From an uncultured bacterium (GTDB lineage: Bacteria > Cyanobacteriota > Vampirovibrionia > Gastranaerophilales > Gastranaerophilaceae): a stretch of 64,000 bases of DNA. The first letter of the stretch is position 1. Each line of letters starts with the position of its first letter. A model generated the notes under the pieces. That model made no database searches. It was not told where the DNA came from and saw only the letters and a program-made list of their open reading frames with translations. Position numbers and translations under genes: made by a program. The stretch lies in contig CACZFL010000001.1 in the NCBI GenBank assembly GCA_902780525.1, positions 186,001 through 250,000 of the forward strand. Direction: 5' to 3'. Positions 8,436-16,622 of the stretch are shown here, piece after piece.

Positions 8436-9776
8436 TTAAATCCCCTCAAAGAATTTCTTGATAACAGGAGCGTTTGTACTTGTTGTAAAGATAATCAGAT
8501 TATCTCCGCTCATAATCTGAGTTGCACCGTTCGGAATAATTATTCTGTTTCTTCTCTGGACAATACCCAAAATAGCCTTGGCAGGAAGTTTTAAGTCCAT
8601 AAGTTTTATTGTTTCAAAGCCTTCCGGAAGTTCTATATTCAAAACTTCACCCTGCCCCTGCTCAACTGTTGCAAGAATACCTATGTTTGTATCCTTTATG
8701 CTGTTTTTTATTTCGTTAAGCGAAGCGGTTCTTGATGAAATCGCAATATCTATTCCGACCTGCTCAAACAAAGCTACATTTGTATCCTTGGAAACCCTTG
8801 ATATAACTCTTGTTGCCCCGAGATGCTTCAGCAATAAGGAGCAAAGTAGGTTCTTTTCATCATTATCCGTAACACTGACAACAACATCAGAAGAAGAAAT
8901 ATCTTCCTCGTTCAAAAGCTCCAAATCTGTTCCATCACCATTGATTACCAGTGCATTATTGAGTTCTTCCGATAAATAATTGCATCTTTCTTCATCTTTT
9001 TCTATGATTTTTAGCCTCAGATGAAGGTTTTCTAATATCTTTGCCAGCTTCAATCCGACACTTCCGCCGCCAATTATAGTAACGTATTTTACAAATTCTT
9101 TTTCGTGGAAAAATTTTCCTGCAAGGATATTCAGTGAATGAGAAAGTCCCATAAATATAACTTTGTCATTTTCCAGAAGCGTTGTTTCACCGTTTGGAAT
9201 AAAAAGTTCACCTTCTCTTGTAATACCAACTATCAGTGTGTCTTTTGGGAACTCACAGTTTTTCACCTGAGTATTAACAAGTGGTGAATACTTCGGTACT
9301 TTGTATTCCAAAAGTCTTGCTCTGCCGTCTGCAAAATATTCAACATCAAGAGCTTTTGCAACAGTTATTATTCTGAAAATTTCCTGTGTTAAAAGTTCGT
9401 CAGGCCAAATAACATTATCAATATAAAAATCATTATTGTAATCTGCATCTTTTGTAAGAGTTAAAGAAGATTTGTATTCCTCTTTTCTTACAAAACAGAG
9501 AGTTTTCGCCTTGCTCAGTCTTTTTACCGTAAGACAGGCAACAATATTAAGCTCGTCAGAATCATTACACGCAATAAAAACATCTGTATTTTTTATGCCT
9601 GCCTGTTTTAATACATCAATATTAGATGCATTTCCTGATATAAAGCTCAAATCCAGTTTATTAAAGGAATCGGTTTTATTCTTCTCTTCGTCTATTACGG
9701 TTATATCATTATCGGCATAAAACTCATCCGCTATCATAAAGCCAATTTCGTTTGCGCCAAATATTATTATTTTCAT
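8436..9776 (-). CDS. trkA: Trk system potassium uptake regulatory protein
   Basis: A 446-aa cytoplasmic gating protein with two tandem RCK modules, each a Rossmann NAD-binding domain followed by a TrkA-C domain. The first nucleotide loop is FGANEIG (residues 4-10) and the second IIGGGSVG (about 232-239); each TrkA-C part is Ile/Leu/Gly-rich. It is the first gene of a trkA-trkH pair. There is no Shine-Dalgarno. Instead TTGACT, an 18-bp spacer and TAAAAT lie just upstream, with the -10 box 6 bp from the ATG, so the mRNA is probably leaderless. Confidence 0.93.
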   Translation of the reverse strand: MKIIIFGANEIGFMIADEFYADNDITVIDEEKNKTDSFNKLDLSFISGNASNIDVLKQAGIKNTDVFIACNDSDELNIVACLTVKRLSKAKTLCFVRKEEYKSSLTLTKDADYNNDFYIDNVIWPDELLTQEIFRIITVAKALDVEYFADGRARLLEYKVPKYSPLVNTQVKNCEFPKDTLIVGITREGELFIPNGETTLLENDKVIFMGLSHSLNILAGKFFHEKEFVKYVTIIGGGSVGLKLAKILENLHLRLKIIEKDEERCNYLSEELNNALVINGDGTDLELLNEEDISSSDVVVSVTDNDEKNLLCSLLLKHLGATRVISRVSKDTNVALFEQVGIDIAISSRTASLNEIKNSIKDTNIGILATVEQGQGEVLNIELPEGFETIKLMDLKLPAKAILGIVQRRNRIIIPNGATQIMSGDNLIIFTTSTNAPVIKKFFEGI

Positions 9777-9782
9777 ACGATT

Positions 9783-9812
9783 ATTTTAAGCAAAAACAGA
9801 ACCTTAAGTCAA
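9783..9812 (-). promoter_or_regulatory. Sigma70-type promoter of trkA, leaderless geometry
   Basis: On the minus strand the -35 TTGACT (9812-9807) and -10 TAAAAT (9788-9783) are 18 bp apart. The -10 ends 6 bp before the trkA ATG, so the predicted +1 falls on the start codon. Confidence 0.65.
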
Positions 9813-9929
9813 TTTGTAAAGGGGGGGATGAGTAAATATTGGGAGGGAGAAAATATATTTTAATTAGTTAAAAGACATATGCACTATTTTATGTTAGTAG
9901 TTTTATCTAATTTACATTTACCCCTACCC

Positions 9930-10463
9930 CTAACCCTGCATGTATTTGGTTGAAATGTACATATTCATACACACCACACCTGACAAAATAAAATCCAGGC
10001 CTGTAAGTACTCCGATTAACCATAGTGCTGCCGACGGAAGCATTATTATCACCAACATTCCGAAAAAAAGCTCGAGTATTGCCAAAAACAGACACATCCA
10101 CCAAAAGTTCAGGGTTTTTCTTGTCTGAACACTAAAAGCTGACGAAGATAAGCTTTTTAGAACAAAGTACACACCGCAAAGCCCTATAATAATCATAATG
10201 TCAAAAACATGTACGACAAAGAGCATTATACCCATTGCTAATAAAATAAGCCCTTCAAAAATATCAAGAAGATAATGCTTTGAGAAATTCTTTGAAATAA
10301 ACGCGTTTATAACCGTATATCCGCCATAAATTATAAATGACAGACACATCAAGAACCCGAAAGATATCATTGTAACTTTTGGTAAAATCAGCATGCTTAA
10401 CCCTAAAACAAGCAATAATAATCCTTCTGTAAGAACACAACTCAAAAATCTACTCTCTGACAT
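9930..10463 (-). CDS. DUF308/HdeD-family membrane protein
   Basis: A 177-aa protein with six hydrophobic segments in three hairpins and almost no loops, the pattern of the DUF308 (HdeD-like) family. Repeated Gly/Ile-rich stretches such as LLLVLGLSML and GLILLAMGIML mark the internal duplication. The ribosome-binding site AGGA precedes ATG 10463. Members of the family are implicated in acid resistance in enterobacteria, but no role can be assigned here. The stop codon is followed by a G-rich tail (GGGTTAGGGGTAGGGGTAAATG). Confidence 0.8.
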   Translation of the reverse strand: MSESRFLSCVLTEGLLLLVLGLSMLILPKVTMISFGFLMCLSFIIYGGYTVINAFISKNFSKHYLLDIFEGLILLAMGIMLFVVHVFDIMIIIGLCGVYFVLKSLSSSAFSVQTRKTLNFWWMCLFLAILELFFGMLVIIMLPSAALWLIGVLTGLDFILSGVVCMNMYISTKYMQG

Positions 10464-10554
10464 ATCAAATTTTCCTTTCTGTAAAATAATGACATATTAA
10501 GAGGTTTTAATTGAGCGATAACCGATTAAACGGAGAGGTAAATATAAAATTTTA

Positions 10555-11622
10555 TTAAAGTTTCAAGATTTTTATATTATTTCTGAGTTTTTGTACAAGC
10601 TCTGCATTATTGTATAACGATTCAATATATTCGTCGTAGGATTTTCCACCAATTTTAAGATTTGGTATTCTTGCTCCGCCTGCAAAATCATAGTAGAGCA
10701 TAACTTCGTCAGAGAATTTTTTACCTTTTTCCAAACCGTCAAAAACGTATGCAACCTGTTCTGACAACGATTCCGGCTTATAGCAGTTAGTTTCTTCGTT
10801 CATCTTGTTTACAACATTATTTACATAAACAAATCTGGCTTCCATATCCCGGTTCGGGAACACAAATTTTACGGATTCCTGCCCGGGATTAAAATGGAAA
10901 ATGTTTTTAAAATCATTAGTTCCTCTGTATATTTTGATATCCTGTCCCAAAATCTCTAATTGTTTGTCCGCAAAATCATGGTCTTTTATTCCTTTAGCTT
11001 CCCAAAAGCTGTCATGCCCTCTGTGGTGGTTTGCATGCCCCATTTCATGCCTGAACCAGTCAGTATTTGGTTTAGATGCGTTTATAAAAATATGATTTGC
11101 TTCTTTTTCATCTCCCTGGCAAAAGGCATGGTATTCTTCCCTGCGTTCCATTGTAATCCCTCTTTTACGGCAGAGCTCTTCGTACTCTTTCGCTTTATGC
11201 CAATCTGAAATAGTTAATGTATCAGGTTTATCAAACTTTACTCCCAACTCTTTTAACTTTTTCATATCATCTTTTATTCTGTTTAAAAGTGGTAAATGTT
11301 CATCAGTAACATCACGGAAGATTGTATCTATACCTAGATTTTCAAAATATTCTTTTGCATCATCAACTTTTTTGAATACAGTGCCTGACACACTGTTATT
11401 ATTTACCCCTGTTTTGCCCCACCAGCCTGCCCTGTGAGTCAAAAGTGCTCCTGTTCCTGCCAGTATAAGACCGCCAGCTATATACCATGCCTTATTATTT
11501 TTTGTTTCTTTTTTTGCCGCAACAAATTCGTCATGCCCGTTTTTTACCGGTACAACACCTTCACTCCTGAATATAGGAAAGTTATAATTTATTTTTACAT
11601 TTTCAATACTACTTACCTTCAT
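10555..11622 (-). CDS. HExxH zincin-like protein with an N-terminal membrane segment
   Basis: I start this gene at ATG 11622 (MKVSSIENVKINYNF) rather than at the in-frame TTG 21 bp upstream, giving 355 aa. Residues 1-40 resemble a short sorting or disordered leader. About 45-65 is a hydrophobic segment (WYIAGGLILAGTGALL). Around residue 190 there is RHEMGHANHH, an HExxH zinc-peptidase core with extra His residues. The rest is mixed alpha/beta without a recognised family. It could be a metallopeptidase, but a third metal ligand cannot be placed with confidence. It stands alone with no operon partners. Confidence 0.65.
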   Translation of the reverse strand: MKVSSIENVKINYNFPIFRSEGVVPVKNGHDEFVAAKKETKNNKAWYIAGGLILAGTGALLTHRAGWWGKTGVNNNSVSGTVFKKVDDAKEYFENLGIDTIFRDVTDEHLPLLNRIKDDMKKLKELGVKFDKPDTLTISDWHKAKEYEELCRKRGITMERREEYHAFCQGDEKEANHIFINASKPNTDWFRHEMGHANHHRGHDSFWEAKGIKDHDFADKQLEILGQDIKIYRGTNDFKNIFHFNPGQESVKFVFPNRDMEARFVYVNNVVNKMNEETNCYKPESLSEQVAYVFDGLEKGKKFSDEVMLYYDFAGGARIPNLKIGGKSYDEYIESLYNNAELVQKLRNNIKILKL

Positions 11623-11852
11623 ACTGCTTGTAAAACAAAACAAGGCAAAAAATTGCCTGAATGTAACAGTATATTAAGTTATATTAATCTTTCAAAATCC
11701 CTTTATTTATTTACCCCTGAGTATAAAAGTATGACAATTGTCCAACTAAAGTATAATTTTTGTAAAAATCATTAAAGTTTTTAAAATTTGTGCCGTTATA
11801 TGAATTAGAGAGTTAAAAATCTTAAGAACAAAAGTATGTAGGAAGGAATATT

Positions 11853-13217
11853 ATGGCAGATAAAGAAGAACAAGGCGCATCACTCTTCGGACGGACAATA
11901 GAATTTATTGAAGATGACCCGCTGGAAGAAATCTTCGCACTTAATCTTGGTGATTTTGTATCTGAATACTTAATATCCGAGGATTTGGCAAATAAAATCA
12001 GCAGAGATGTTAAAGACAAAAGAGAAAAACTTCGCTCACAATTAAAAGAGCTGATATCAATATATTCTCTTGGCAATACTCTTTGTGTTTTAGGCTTTAA
12101 CTCTCAGGACGAATATGTTATCTATAATTCAATTGCAAAAACCCTTACCCAAATTCTTGATGTTGATGCCTGTCACATTTATTTAACACAGGACTATACA
12201 AAAGGACTTAACCTTAAAAACAAACTTCTCGGTTTAGTAGGTTCTTCCGTTGATTTTGATGAAGATATGTACGAAAAGAAACTCGGATATGCGGAAGATG
12301 ATAACTCAATTGTTGTTGAAGCATATAAAACACTTGAAAAAATTCAGATTAAAGATGTTTCAAAAATCGATAATTTTGTACCTAAATATGAACTTAAAGA
12401 ATATGATGTTAAATCAGTTGCAGTATTCCCTATTCATAACAATGCTTATGTTGTGGGTGTAATTGTTGTTGAAAATTACAAAGAAAAAATGCTCAAAAAA
12501 GCATATTCTCAACTTGTTGAAACAATAGGCTGCCTGTTTGGTACTTCTATGCACCTTCAACAGGTAATAGAAAAAACCGAATTATATATTGAAGATGAAT
12601 TGATTTCTGAAAAAATCCTTCAGCACCAAAGAGCAGAGCTTACTGCACTTATTGGTGACTTGGGGACACAACAGCAGGCTTTTGTTGAAAAACTTGCAAA
12701 AGCAGTAGATGAAAAAGGTCAGTACAAAGTTTCACATTCACAAAATACTGCTGATTTATCCAAAAAATTATGTCAGCAGCTTGGCTTAAATGAAAAGACA
12801 ACAGACTTAGTATATTATGCAGGCTTGTTGCAAAACATAGGTAAAATTACTCTTCCGGAATCCTTGTTCACAAAACAGGGCAAGCTTTCTACTGAAGAAT
12901 GGAAAAAGCTTCAAAACCACCCAAACGTTGGCGTTAACCTGCTTATGAATATCAACTTCCTGTCAGAAGTTATACCGTATATTCATTACCACAAAGAACG
13001 CTGGGACGGAGGCGGAGAGCCGGAAGGACTGAAAGGAACTTCTATTCCGTTCGGTTCCAGAATCATAGCTGTTGCTGATGCATATACCGCAATGACTTCC
13101 GACCGTGCATACAGAAGCGCAATGACATCAGAACAGGCAGTGAAAGTCATTAAAAGCGAATCAGGTATAAAATGGGATCCTGATGTTGTAGATGCACTAC
13201 TGGAAGTATTAAAATAA
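11853..13217 (+). CDS. GAF-like plus degenerate HD-GYP domain protein
   Basis: A 454-aa cytoplasmic protein. Residues 1-60 are acidic and helical, about 65-240 look like a GAF sensor domain (AKTLTQILDVDACHIYL, then VKSVAVFPI), and about 290-454 are an HD-GYP fold. The HD-GYP signatures are altered: the usual LLHDIGK reads LLQNIGK, and DGSGYP reads DGGGEP. The HD metal ligands and the GYP tyrosine are therefore absent, while the scaffold (HPNVG, ERWDGG, VADAYTAMTSDRAYR) is well kept. Catalytic c-di-GMP hydrolysis is unlikely, and a sensory or scaffold role is inferred. The start has a good AAGGA site, and a bidirectional terminator follows. Confidence 0.85.
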   Translation: MADKEEQGASLFGRTIEFIEDDPLEEIFALNLGDFVSEYLISEDLANKISRDVKDKREKLRSQLKELISIYSLGNTLCVLGFNSQDEYVIYNSIAKTLTQILDVDACHIYLTQDYTKGLNLKNKLLGLVGSSVDFDEDMYEKKLGYAEDDNSIVVEAYKTLEKIQIKDVSKIDNFVPKYELKEYDVKSVAVFPIHNNAYVVGVIVVENYKEKMLKKAYSQLVETIGCLFGTSMHLQQVIEKTELYIEDELISEKILQHQRAELTALIGDLGTQQQAFVEKLAKAVDEKGQYKVSHSQNTADLSKKLCQQLGLNEKTTDLVYYAGLLQNIGKITLPESLFTKQGKLSTEEWKKLQNHPNVGVNLLMNINFLSEVIPYIHYHKERWDGGGEPEGLKGTSIPFGSRIIAVADAYTAMTSDRAYRSAMTSEQAVKVIKSESGIKWDPDVVDALLEVLK

Positions 13218-13234
13218 TTTTTCTAAAATTTGTG

Positions 13235-13257
13235 CGCTGAGAAGATATTTCTCAGCG
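13235..13257. terminator. Bidirectional terminator between convergent genes
   Basis: A perfect 9-bp stem CGCTGAGAA / TTCTCAGCG with a 5-nt loop is followed by TTGTTGTTT on the plus strand. It lies between the HD-GYP-like gene (ends 13217) and the PHP gene (ends 13265). Confidence 0.8.
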
Positions 13258-13264
13258 TTGTTGT

Positions 13265-14098
13265 TTATAAATAATCAACAATGCTAATCGTATCAGAAGA
13301 TACTTCAATATCGTCAGTATTCAGCCGGCCAATTGGTACGGTTTTGTTTGTTCCATGCCAGTCACTTCCGCCGGATATCAGAAGATTATTTTCCTTTGCA
13401 CACATAGTTAAAAATTCTGCTTCTTCAGGCGAATATCTTGAATAATAACATTCTAATCCTTTTATACCGCATTCTGTCATTGTTTTCAGATCGGATAAAA
13501 ACTTTTCTTTTGATGAATGTTCTTCACCTTCACCGCCAAGCGGATGCGCCCAGACAGGAATTCCACCTGATGCTTTGATTACATTAATTGCTTCTCTGCC
13601 GTTAAACTTTGTATTACCCGTTTTGCAACCGTCAAGATATTTTTTCATTGCATCCACATTGTTATCCGATAGTCCGCGGTTTACCAGAATGTTTGCAAAA
13701 TGGGTTTTTACTACACTCTGCCTTGAATAAAGCCAGTCAAGTTCTTCTTTTGTGAGTTCAATATCCCAGACATCTTTAAGATATTTTATTCTTGTTTCAA
13801 GTTTTTGTCTGCGGAGTTTTTTACCAAGCTCAATGAGCTCTGTTAACTCTTTTGAATCAGGGTTAATGTTATACCCCAAGATATGACAATTGATGTTATC
13901 AACTCTGCAGGTTAGCTCAACCCCTTTGATAAACTTTACTCCTTCAGGAACTTTTACATCTTTTAACCCGTTAACAGTATCGTGATCAGTAAGCGCAAAT
14001 ATTTTGATGCCTGATTTTACAACGGTATCAACAAGCTCTTTTACGCTTGCGCTTCCGTCAGAATTATTAGAGTGAAGATGTAAATCAAACTTAGCCAT
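13265..14098 (-). CDS. PHP-domain phosphoesterase
   Basis: A 277-aa protein of the polymerase-and-histidinol-phosphatase superfamily. The metal-binding motifs are complete: DLHLHSNNSDGS (residues 4-15), LTDHDTVNG (about 36-44), CHILGYN, VWAHPLGG (about 178-185) and SGGSDWHG (about 247-254). The architecture matches stand-alone PHP enzymes such as the 3',5'-nucleoside bisphosphate phosphatase/RNase AM group, which degrade pAp-like nucleotides or RNA ends; the exact substrate cannot be read from sequence. It is monocistronic, with AAGGAT very close to the ATG. Confidence 0.88.
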   Translation of the reverse strand: MAKFDLHLHSNNSDGSASVKELVDTVVKSGIKIFALTDHDTVNGLKDVKVPEGVKFIKGVELTCRVDNINCHILGYNINPDSKELTELIELGKKLRRQKLETRIKYLKDVWDIELTKEELDWLYSRQSVVKTHFANILVNRGLSDNNVDAMKKYLDGCKTGNTKFNGREAINVIKASGGIPVWAHPLGGEGEEHSSKEKFLSDLKTMTECGIKGLECYYSRYSPEEAEFLTMCAKENNLLISGGSDWHGTNKTVPIGRLNTDDIEVSSDTISIVDYL

Positions 14099-14119
14099 AT
14101 CCTTGTTTTAACACAAACA

Positions 14120-14142
14120 AAAAGACGGTGCATAACACCGCC
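14120..14142 (-). terminator. Terminator of the hsp20 gene
   Basis: On the minus strand CGGTG-TTATG-CACCG forms a compact hairpin followed by TCTTTTTGTTT. It lies just downstream of the Hsp20 stop and upstream of the PHP gene. Confidence 0.65.
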
Positions 14143-14181
14143 TTTACAACAATTAAGTTTTTTGAGTGATTAAATGTTACC

Positions 14182-14643
14182 CTATTTAATAGTCAGTTTT
14201 TTAACCTTGTCACTCTCTTTTTCAAGTTTCGGAGCAACAATTTTTAAGATACCATGTTCAAGATGAGCATCGGTTTTATCAATATCGATATCGGCAGGGA
14301 AGTAAACTGTTCTTGAAAACTCGCCGTAACGGAACTCTGATTTTCTGTAACTTGAAGTATCTTCTTTTGTTTCTTCCTCTTTTTTTGCATTAATTGTAAT
14401 GTGATTTTTATCAATATCTATATCCAAATCTTCTTTCTTAACACCCGGAAGCTCAGCTTTTACACAATATTCATTGTCTTTTTCGTGTAGCTCAACAGGC
14501 ATTGCAAGTTTGTCGCACTCTGCTTCCTCGTTGTAGATGTACTCAGGGAAGAAACTGTCAAAATTTCTGTTTAAAATTGATGAAATTTCATCGTTTACTG
14601 AACGAATAAATCTGTCAGGTGTTTTTTTAATTAAAAATTTCAT
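14182..14643 (-). CDS. Small heat-shock protein, Hsp20/alpha-crystallin family
   Basis: A 153-aa holdase that binds unfolding proteins without ATP. The alpha-crystallin domain spans about residues 45-150, with AELPGVKKEDLDI, the hallmark GILKIVAPK (G-x-L near the end) and a short charged tail. Start: ATG 14643 has AGGAGG five bases upstream. A longer in-frame start at 14661 would place the Shine-Dalgarno inside the coding region, so I reject it. The leader carries a long hairpin ending exactly before the Shine-Dalgarno, suggesting control by operator binding or RNA folding. Confidence 0.93.
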   Translation of the reverse strand: MKFLIKKTPDRFIRSVNDEISSILNRNFDSFFPEYIYNEEAECDKLAMPVELHEKDNEYCVKAELPGVKKEDLDIDIDKNHITINAKKEEETKEDTSSYRKSEFRYGEFSRTVYFPADIDIDKTDAHLEHGILKIVAPKLEKESDKVKKLTIK

Positions 14644-14655
14644 AAATGCCTCCTT

Positions 14656-14697
14656 AGACAAAGGTAATGAAAATATTTAGTTTCATTATCTTTGTCT
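14656..14697 (-). promoter_or_regulatory. 17-bp inverted repeat in the hsp20 leader
   Basis: Left arm 14656-14672 and right arm 14681-14697 pair over 17 positions with one mismatch around an 8-nt loop. In the transcript the stem ends immediately before AAGGAGG and the ATG. It is not a CIRCE element (no TTAGCACTC). Candidate operator, mRNA stabiliser or thermosensor. Confidence 0.6.
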
Positions 14698-14913
14698 TAA
14701 CTAAATACTTTCTTTCAACACTTTTATTATTACTCTGATTCAGTATAACCTAAGTTTTTTTAACTAAAAATTAACAAACCGGGCTAATTGTTATTTCTTT
14801 GTTAAAATTCATTGATTTTAAGATTTGTGTGTTATAGGGGTAAATATATTATTTACGTTGATTTTAAAATATGTGTGTTATATAGTAAAAACATAATAGC
14901 AAATGAAAATTTA

Positions 14914-14935
14914 ATAATAATTATCGGGATGTAGC
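14914..14935 (+). repeat. Upstream copy of the 22-bp tRNA-Pro leader/5' end repeat
   Basis: Twenty-two bases identical to 15065-15086 (AT-rich leader plus the first 11 nt of the tRNA, CGGGATGTAGC). Looser similarity extends about ten bases further upstream of both. This copy is not followed by the rest of a tRNA. Confidence 0.85.
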
Positions 14936-15050
14936 AAGGACTCCCCGAGGAAGCTGACTAAATGTCAGGTTCTGAGTAGGGCAGGCGAATGGAGAACCGT
15001 AAGGTTCGATGGAGCCGAATGATAGATTTAACCAAGCTGCGCTCGTAAAA
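14925..15050 (+). ncRNA. Possible structured RNA upstream of tRNA-Pro
   Basis: This non-coding stretch is noticeably less AT-rich than its flanks and contains several hairpins: CTGAC-TAAAT-GTCAG (near 14956-14970), GAACC-GTAA-GGTTC with a GNRA tetraloop (near 14993-15006), and GGAGCC opposite GGACTCC. It starts with a copy of the tRNA 5' end and finishes with ACCAAGCTGCGCT, the reverse complement of the tRNA D-arm at 15084-15096. I do not recognise an RNA family. It could be a remnant of an intron or insertion, or a regulatory RNA acting on the tRNA. Confidence 0.35.
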
Positions 15051-15064
15051 ATTGAAAATTAAAT

Positions 15065-15086
15065 ATAATAATTATCGGGATGTAGC
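15065..15086 (+). repeat. Second copy of the tRNA-Pro leader repeat
   Basis: Identical to 14914-14935. The last 11 bases are the true 5' end of tRNA-Pro. Confidence 0.85.
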
Positions 15087-15149
15087 GCAGCTTGGTAGCG
15101 CACCGTGTTCGGGTCGCGGGGGTCGCAAGTTCGAATCTTGTCATCCCGA
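15076..15149 (+). tRNA. tRNA-Pro (anticodon CGG)
   Basis: A full cloverleaf can be drawn. The acceptor stem CGGGATG pairs with CATCCCG and has discriminator A; the C1-G72 pair is typical of bacterial tRNA-Pro. The D-arm is GCGC...GCGC with the AGCTTGGTA loop. The anticodon stem CCGTG/CGCGG holds loop TTCGGGT, so the anticodon is CGG, reading CCG. The T-arm is GCAAG-TTCGAAT-CTTGT. CCA is not encoded, and a T-rich run follows. The 3' 17 bases are duplicated at 18962-18978. Confidence 0.95.
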
Positions 15150-15150
15150 T
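15134..15150 (+). repeat. attL-like repeat (tRNA-Pro 3' end)
   Basis: AATCTTGTCATCCCGAT, a perfect 17-bp match to 18962-18978. It covers the 3' side of the T-stem and acceptor stem of tRNA-Pro, the usual target of tyrosine-recombinase elements. T-rich DNA follows both copies. Confidence 0.8.
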
Positions 15151-15534
15151 ATTTTTTGCAAAAATCGGTTTCCAAGTTATACTTCTTCAGGACAGTTGAT
15201 TATTCGGTTGAAATGATTATTTTTGCCTAAATTCGCTGTGTGTAAAGGGTTTAGCGGTTGGAAGTTTCATACAAATAATCGTATCTAAAGTCCTAAAAGT
15301 CCAAATTTTTGTATTTTTTGTCCTAATTTTGTCCACACAAGGGTTTTAGCCATATTGCACCCTTCCGGCATCATCTTTCACATGATATGATTTTTCGTTG
15401 GGTGAGTGAATAAAAAATTTCATTGTTTTTTAAGTTCAAATTTTCTTGGTCGGAAATTTTTTGCAAAAGGTCGGAAGTTAAAATTTATTTTTCGTTATCA
15501 ATAAAAAATGCGTTTAATACGTCTGCATTTTGTT
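15151..15534. other. Non-coding left end of the tRNA-Pro island
   Basis: 384 bases without a credible gene. The stretch is AT-rich, with repeated short words such as ATTTTTTGCAAAA (just after the tRNA and again near 15459) and GGTCGGAA. No integrase, no -35/-10 pair with a downstream gene and no CRISPR-like array are seen. Confidence 0.6.
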
Positions 15535-16620
15535 TTATATCCTATCACTATATGGCAACGAGTTGATGTAATCTTCCATAAACTGCCAGTCTGGAATGTA
15601 ACCTTTGTCAGAATAGGTGCGGTTATCATCAATAACAGGATTTCCGTTACTATCCCTCTTAATAGGCAGCTTCAATAAAGTATCTTTAATCAAGTCCATT
15701 CTGTATGCTCTACCGTAGCAATATCTAATTCCTTCTTGTGCAAATAAGGTTCTAAAGAAAAGACCTCTCTTTAGATTTAACCAATCAGCACGTAAAACTA
15801 CCATGTGGTCGCCAGCTATAAACCGTTCATTCTGATAAAACACAGTGGCTGTTGTATCACCAATGGTTATACAATTGGCTTCTTCCAGTCCTTCATATCT
15901 TGTATCTTTATCAACAGTAATATCAACACCGTTATTACAATCTGTTCTGGATACAAAGTGAATACCTTTATCAACTTCAACAACTTCTTCTTTTGTATGT
16001 GCTTTAGCTTTATATATCTTATTAAACAAATCCGATACTTTGAATTCTTCCCAGTTGTCTACATCTAAATCTTTAACATTCCCAGCCTTAACTTTAGTTG
16101 TGATAGGTTTATGGTGTAATGACTTGATATAATCTTCCATAAATTGCCAGTCTGGAATATAACCTTCATCAGAGTATGTCCTATTTTCATCTATGAATGG
16201 AGCTCCATCAACATTGTACTTAATTGGTAGTTTAATAACTTCTTCTTCCAGCTTACTTTTAATTCTTGCTCTCCCATAGCTATATTTATAATCTTCCTTG
16301 TTCAAGATGGTTGAAATAAACATATAATGATAGAAATTGATATTATTGTTTCTTAATGTGTAAACTTTATTACCTGTTGCAAAGTCTTTAGGTTGATAAA
16401 AGCTATATATCCCTTCTGCACCAACAGTTAAGCAATTTCCTTCAGTAATTGCTGATTTATCAACTGCAACATAGCCATCACAACCATTATTCTCTGCTGT
16501 TCTTGAAATAAAAGGGATATCCCCATCTTCTAATACATCTTTGATTGATAGTATAGTAGTATTGCAATCAAAGATTCTACCAACAATAAATTCTTGCCAA
16601 TCTTGTACTTTTAATTCCAT
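15535..16620 (-). CDS. Restriction-modification specificity (S) subunit, BcgI-B-like
   Basis: A 361-aa DNA-specificity subunit built from two tandem target-recognition units. Each half runs from a W-x-E-F/W-Q-E-F start (residues 9 and 189 regions) through an SRT.NNG.. strand, a YGRA.. segment and a closing block LPIK, then NRTYSD-x-GYIPDWQFMEDYI, repeated almost identically at about 133-167 and 323-355. Two recognition domains bind the two halves of a bipartite site. It starts 2 bp after the methyltransferase/nuclease gene and forms a two-gene operon with it. About 340-360 aa with a paired fused A subunit matches the type IIB BcgI system rather than classical type I. Confidence 0.85.
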   Translation of the reverse strand: MELKVQDWQEFIVGRIFDCNTTILSIKDVLEDGDIPFISRTAENNGCDGYVAVDKSAITEGNCLTVGAEGIYSFYQPKDFATGNKVYTLRNNNINFYHYMFISTILNKEDYKYSYGRARIKSKLEEEVIKLPIKYNVDGAPFIDENRTYSDEGYIPDWQFMEDYIKSLHHKPITTKVKAGNVKDLDVDNWEEFKVSDLFNKIYKAKAHTKEEVVEVDKGIHFVSRTDCNNGVDITVDKDTRYEGLEEANCITIGDTTATVFYQNERFIAGDHMVVLRADWLNLKRGLFFRTLFAQEGIRYCYGRAYRMDLIKDTLLKLPIKRDSNGNPVIDDNRTYSDKGYIPDWQFMEDYINSLPYSDRI

Positions 16621-16622
16621 GT

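Noticed and set aside
9905-9940. Telomere-like GGGTTAGGGGTAGGGG repeat
   Set aside because: Only three tracts; it is better explained as part of the GGGGTAAAT series after a stop codon.
11643-11658. AGGCAA-AAAA-TTGCCT palindrome upstream of the HExxH gene as terminator or operator
   Set aside because: It is short with no U-run and not repeated; it may be chance.
14925-14998. A second tRNA gene starting at the upstream CGGGATGTAGC
   Set aside because: Only the first 11 nt match; no anticodon or T-arm can be folded.
14925-15060. Group I or II intron remnant inside tRNA-Pro
   Set aside because: No recognisable core (no group II domain V or group I P/Q/R/S elements), and the downstream tRNA is complete.
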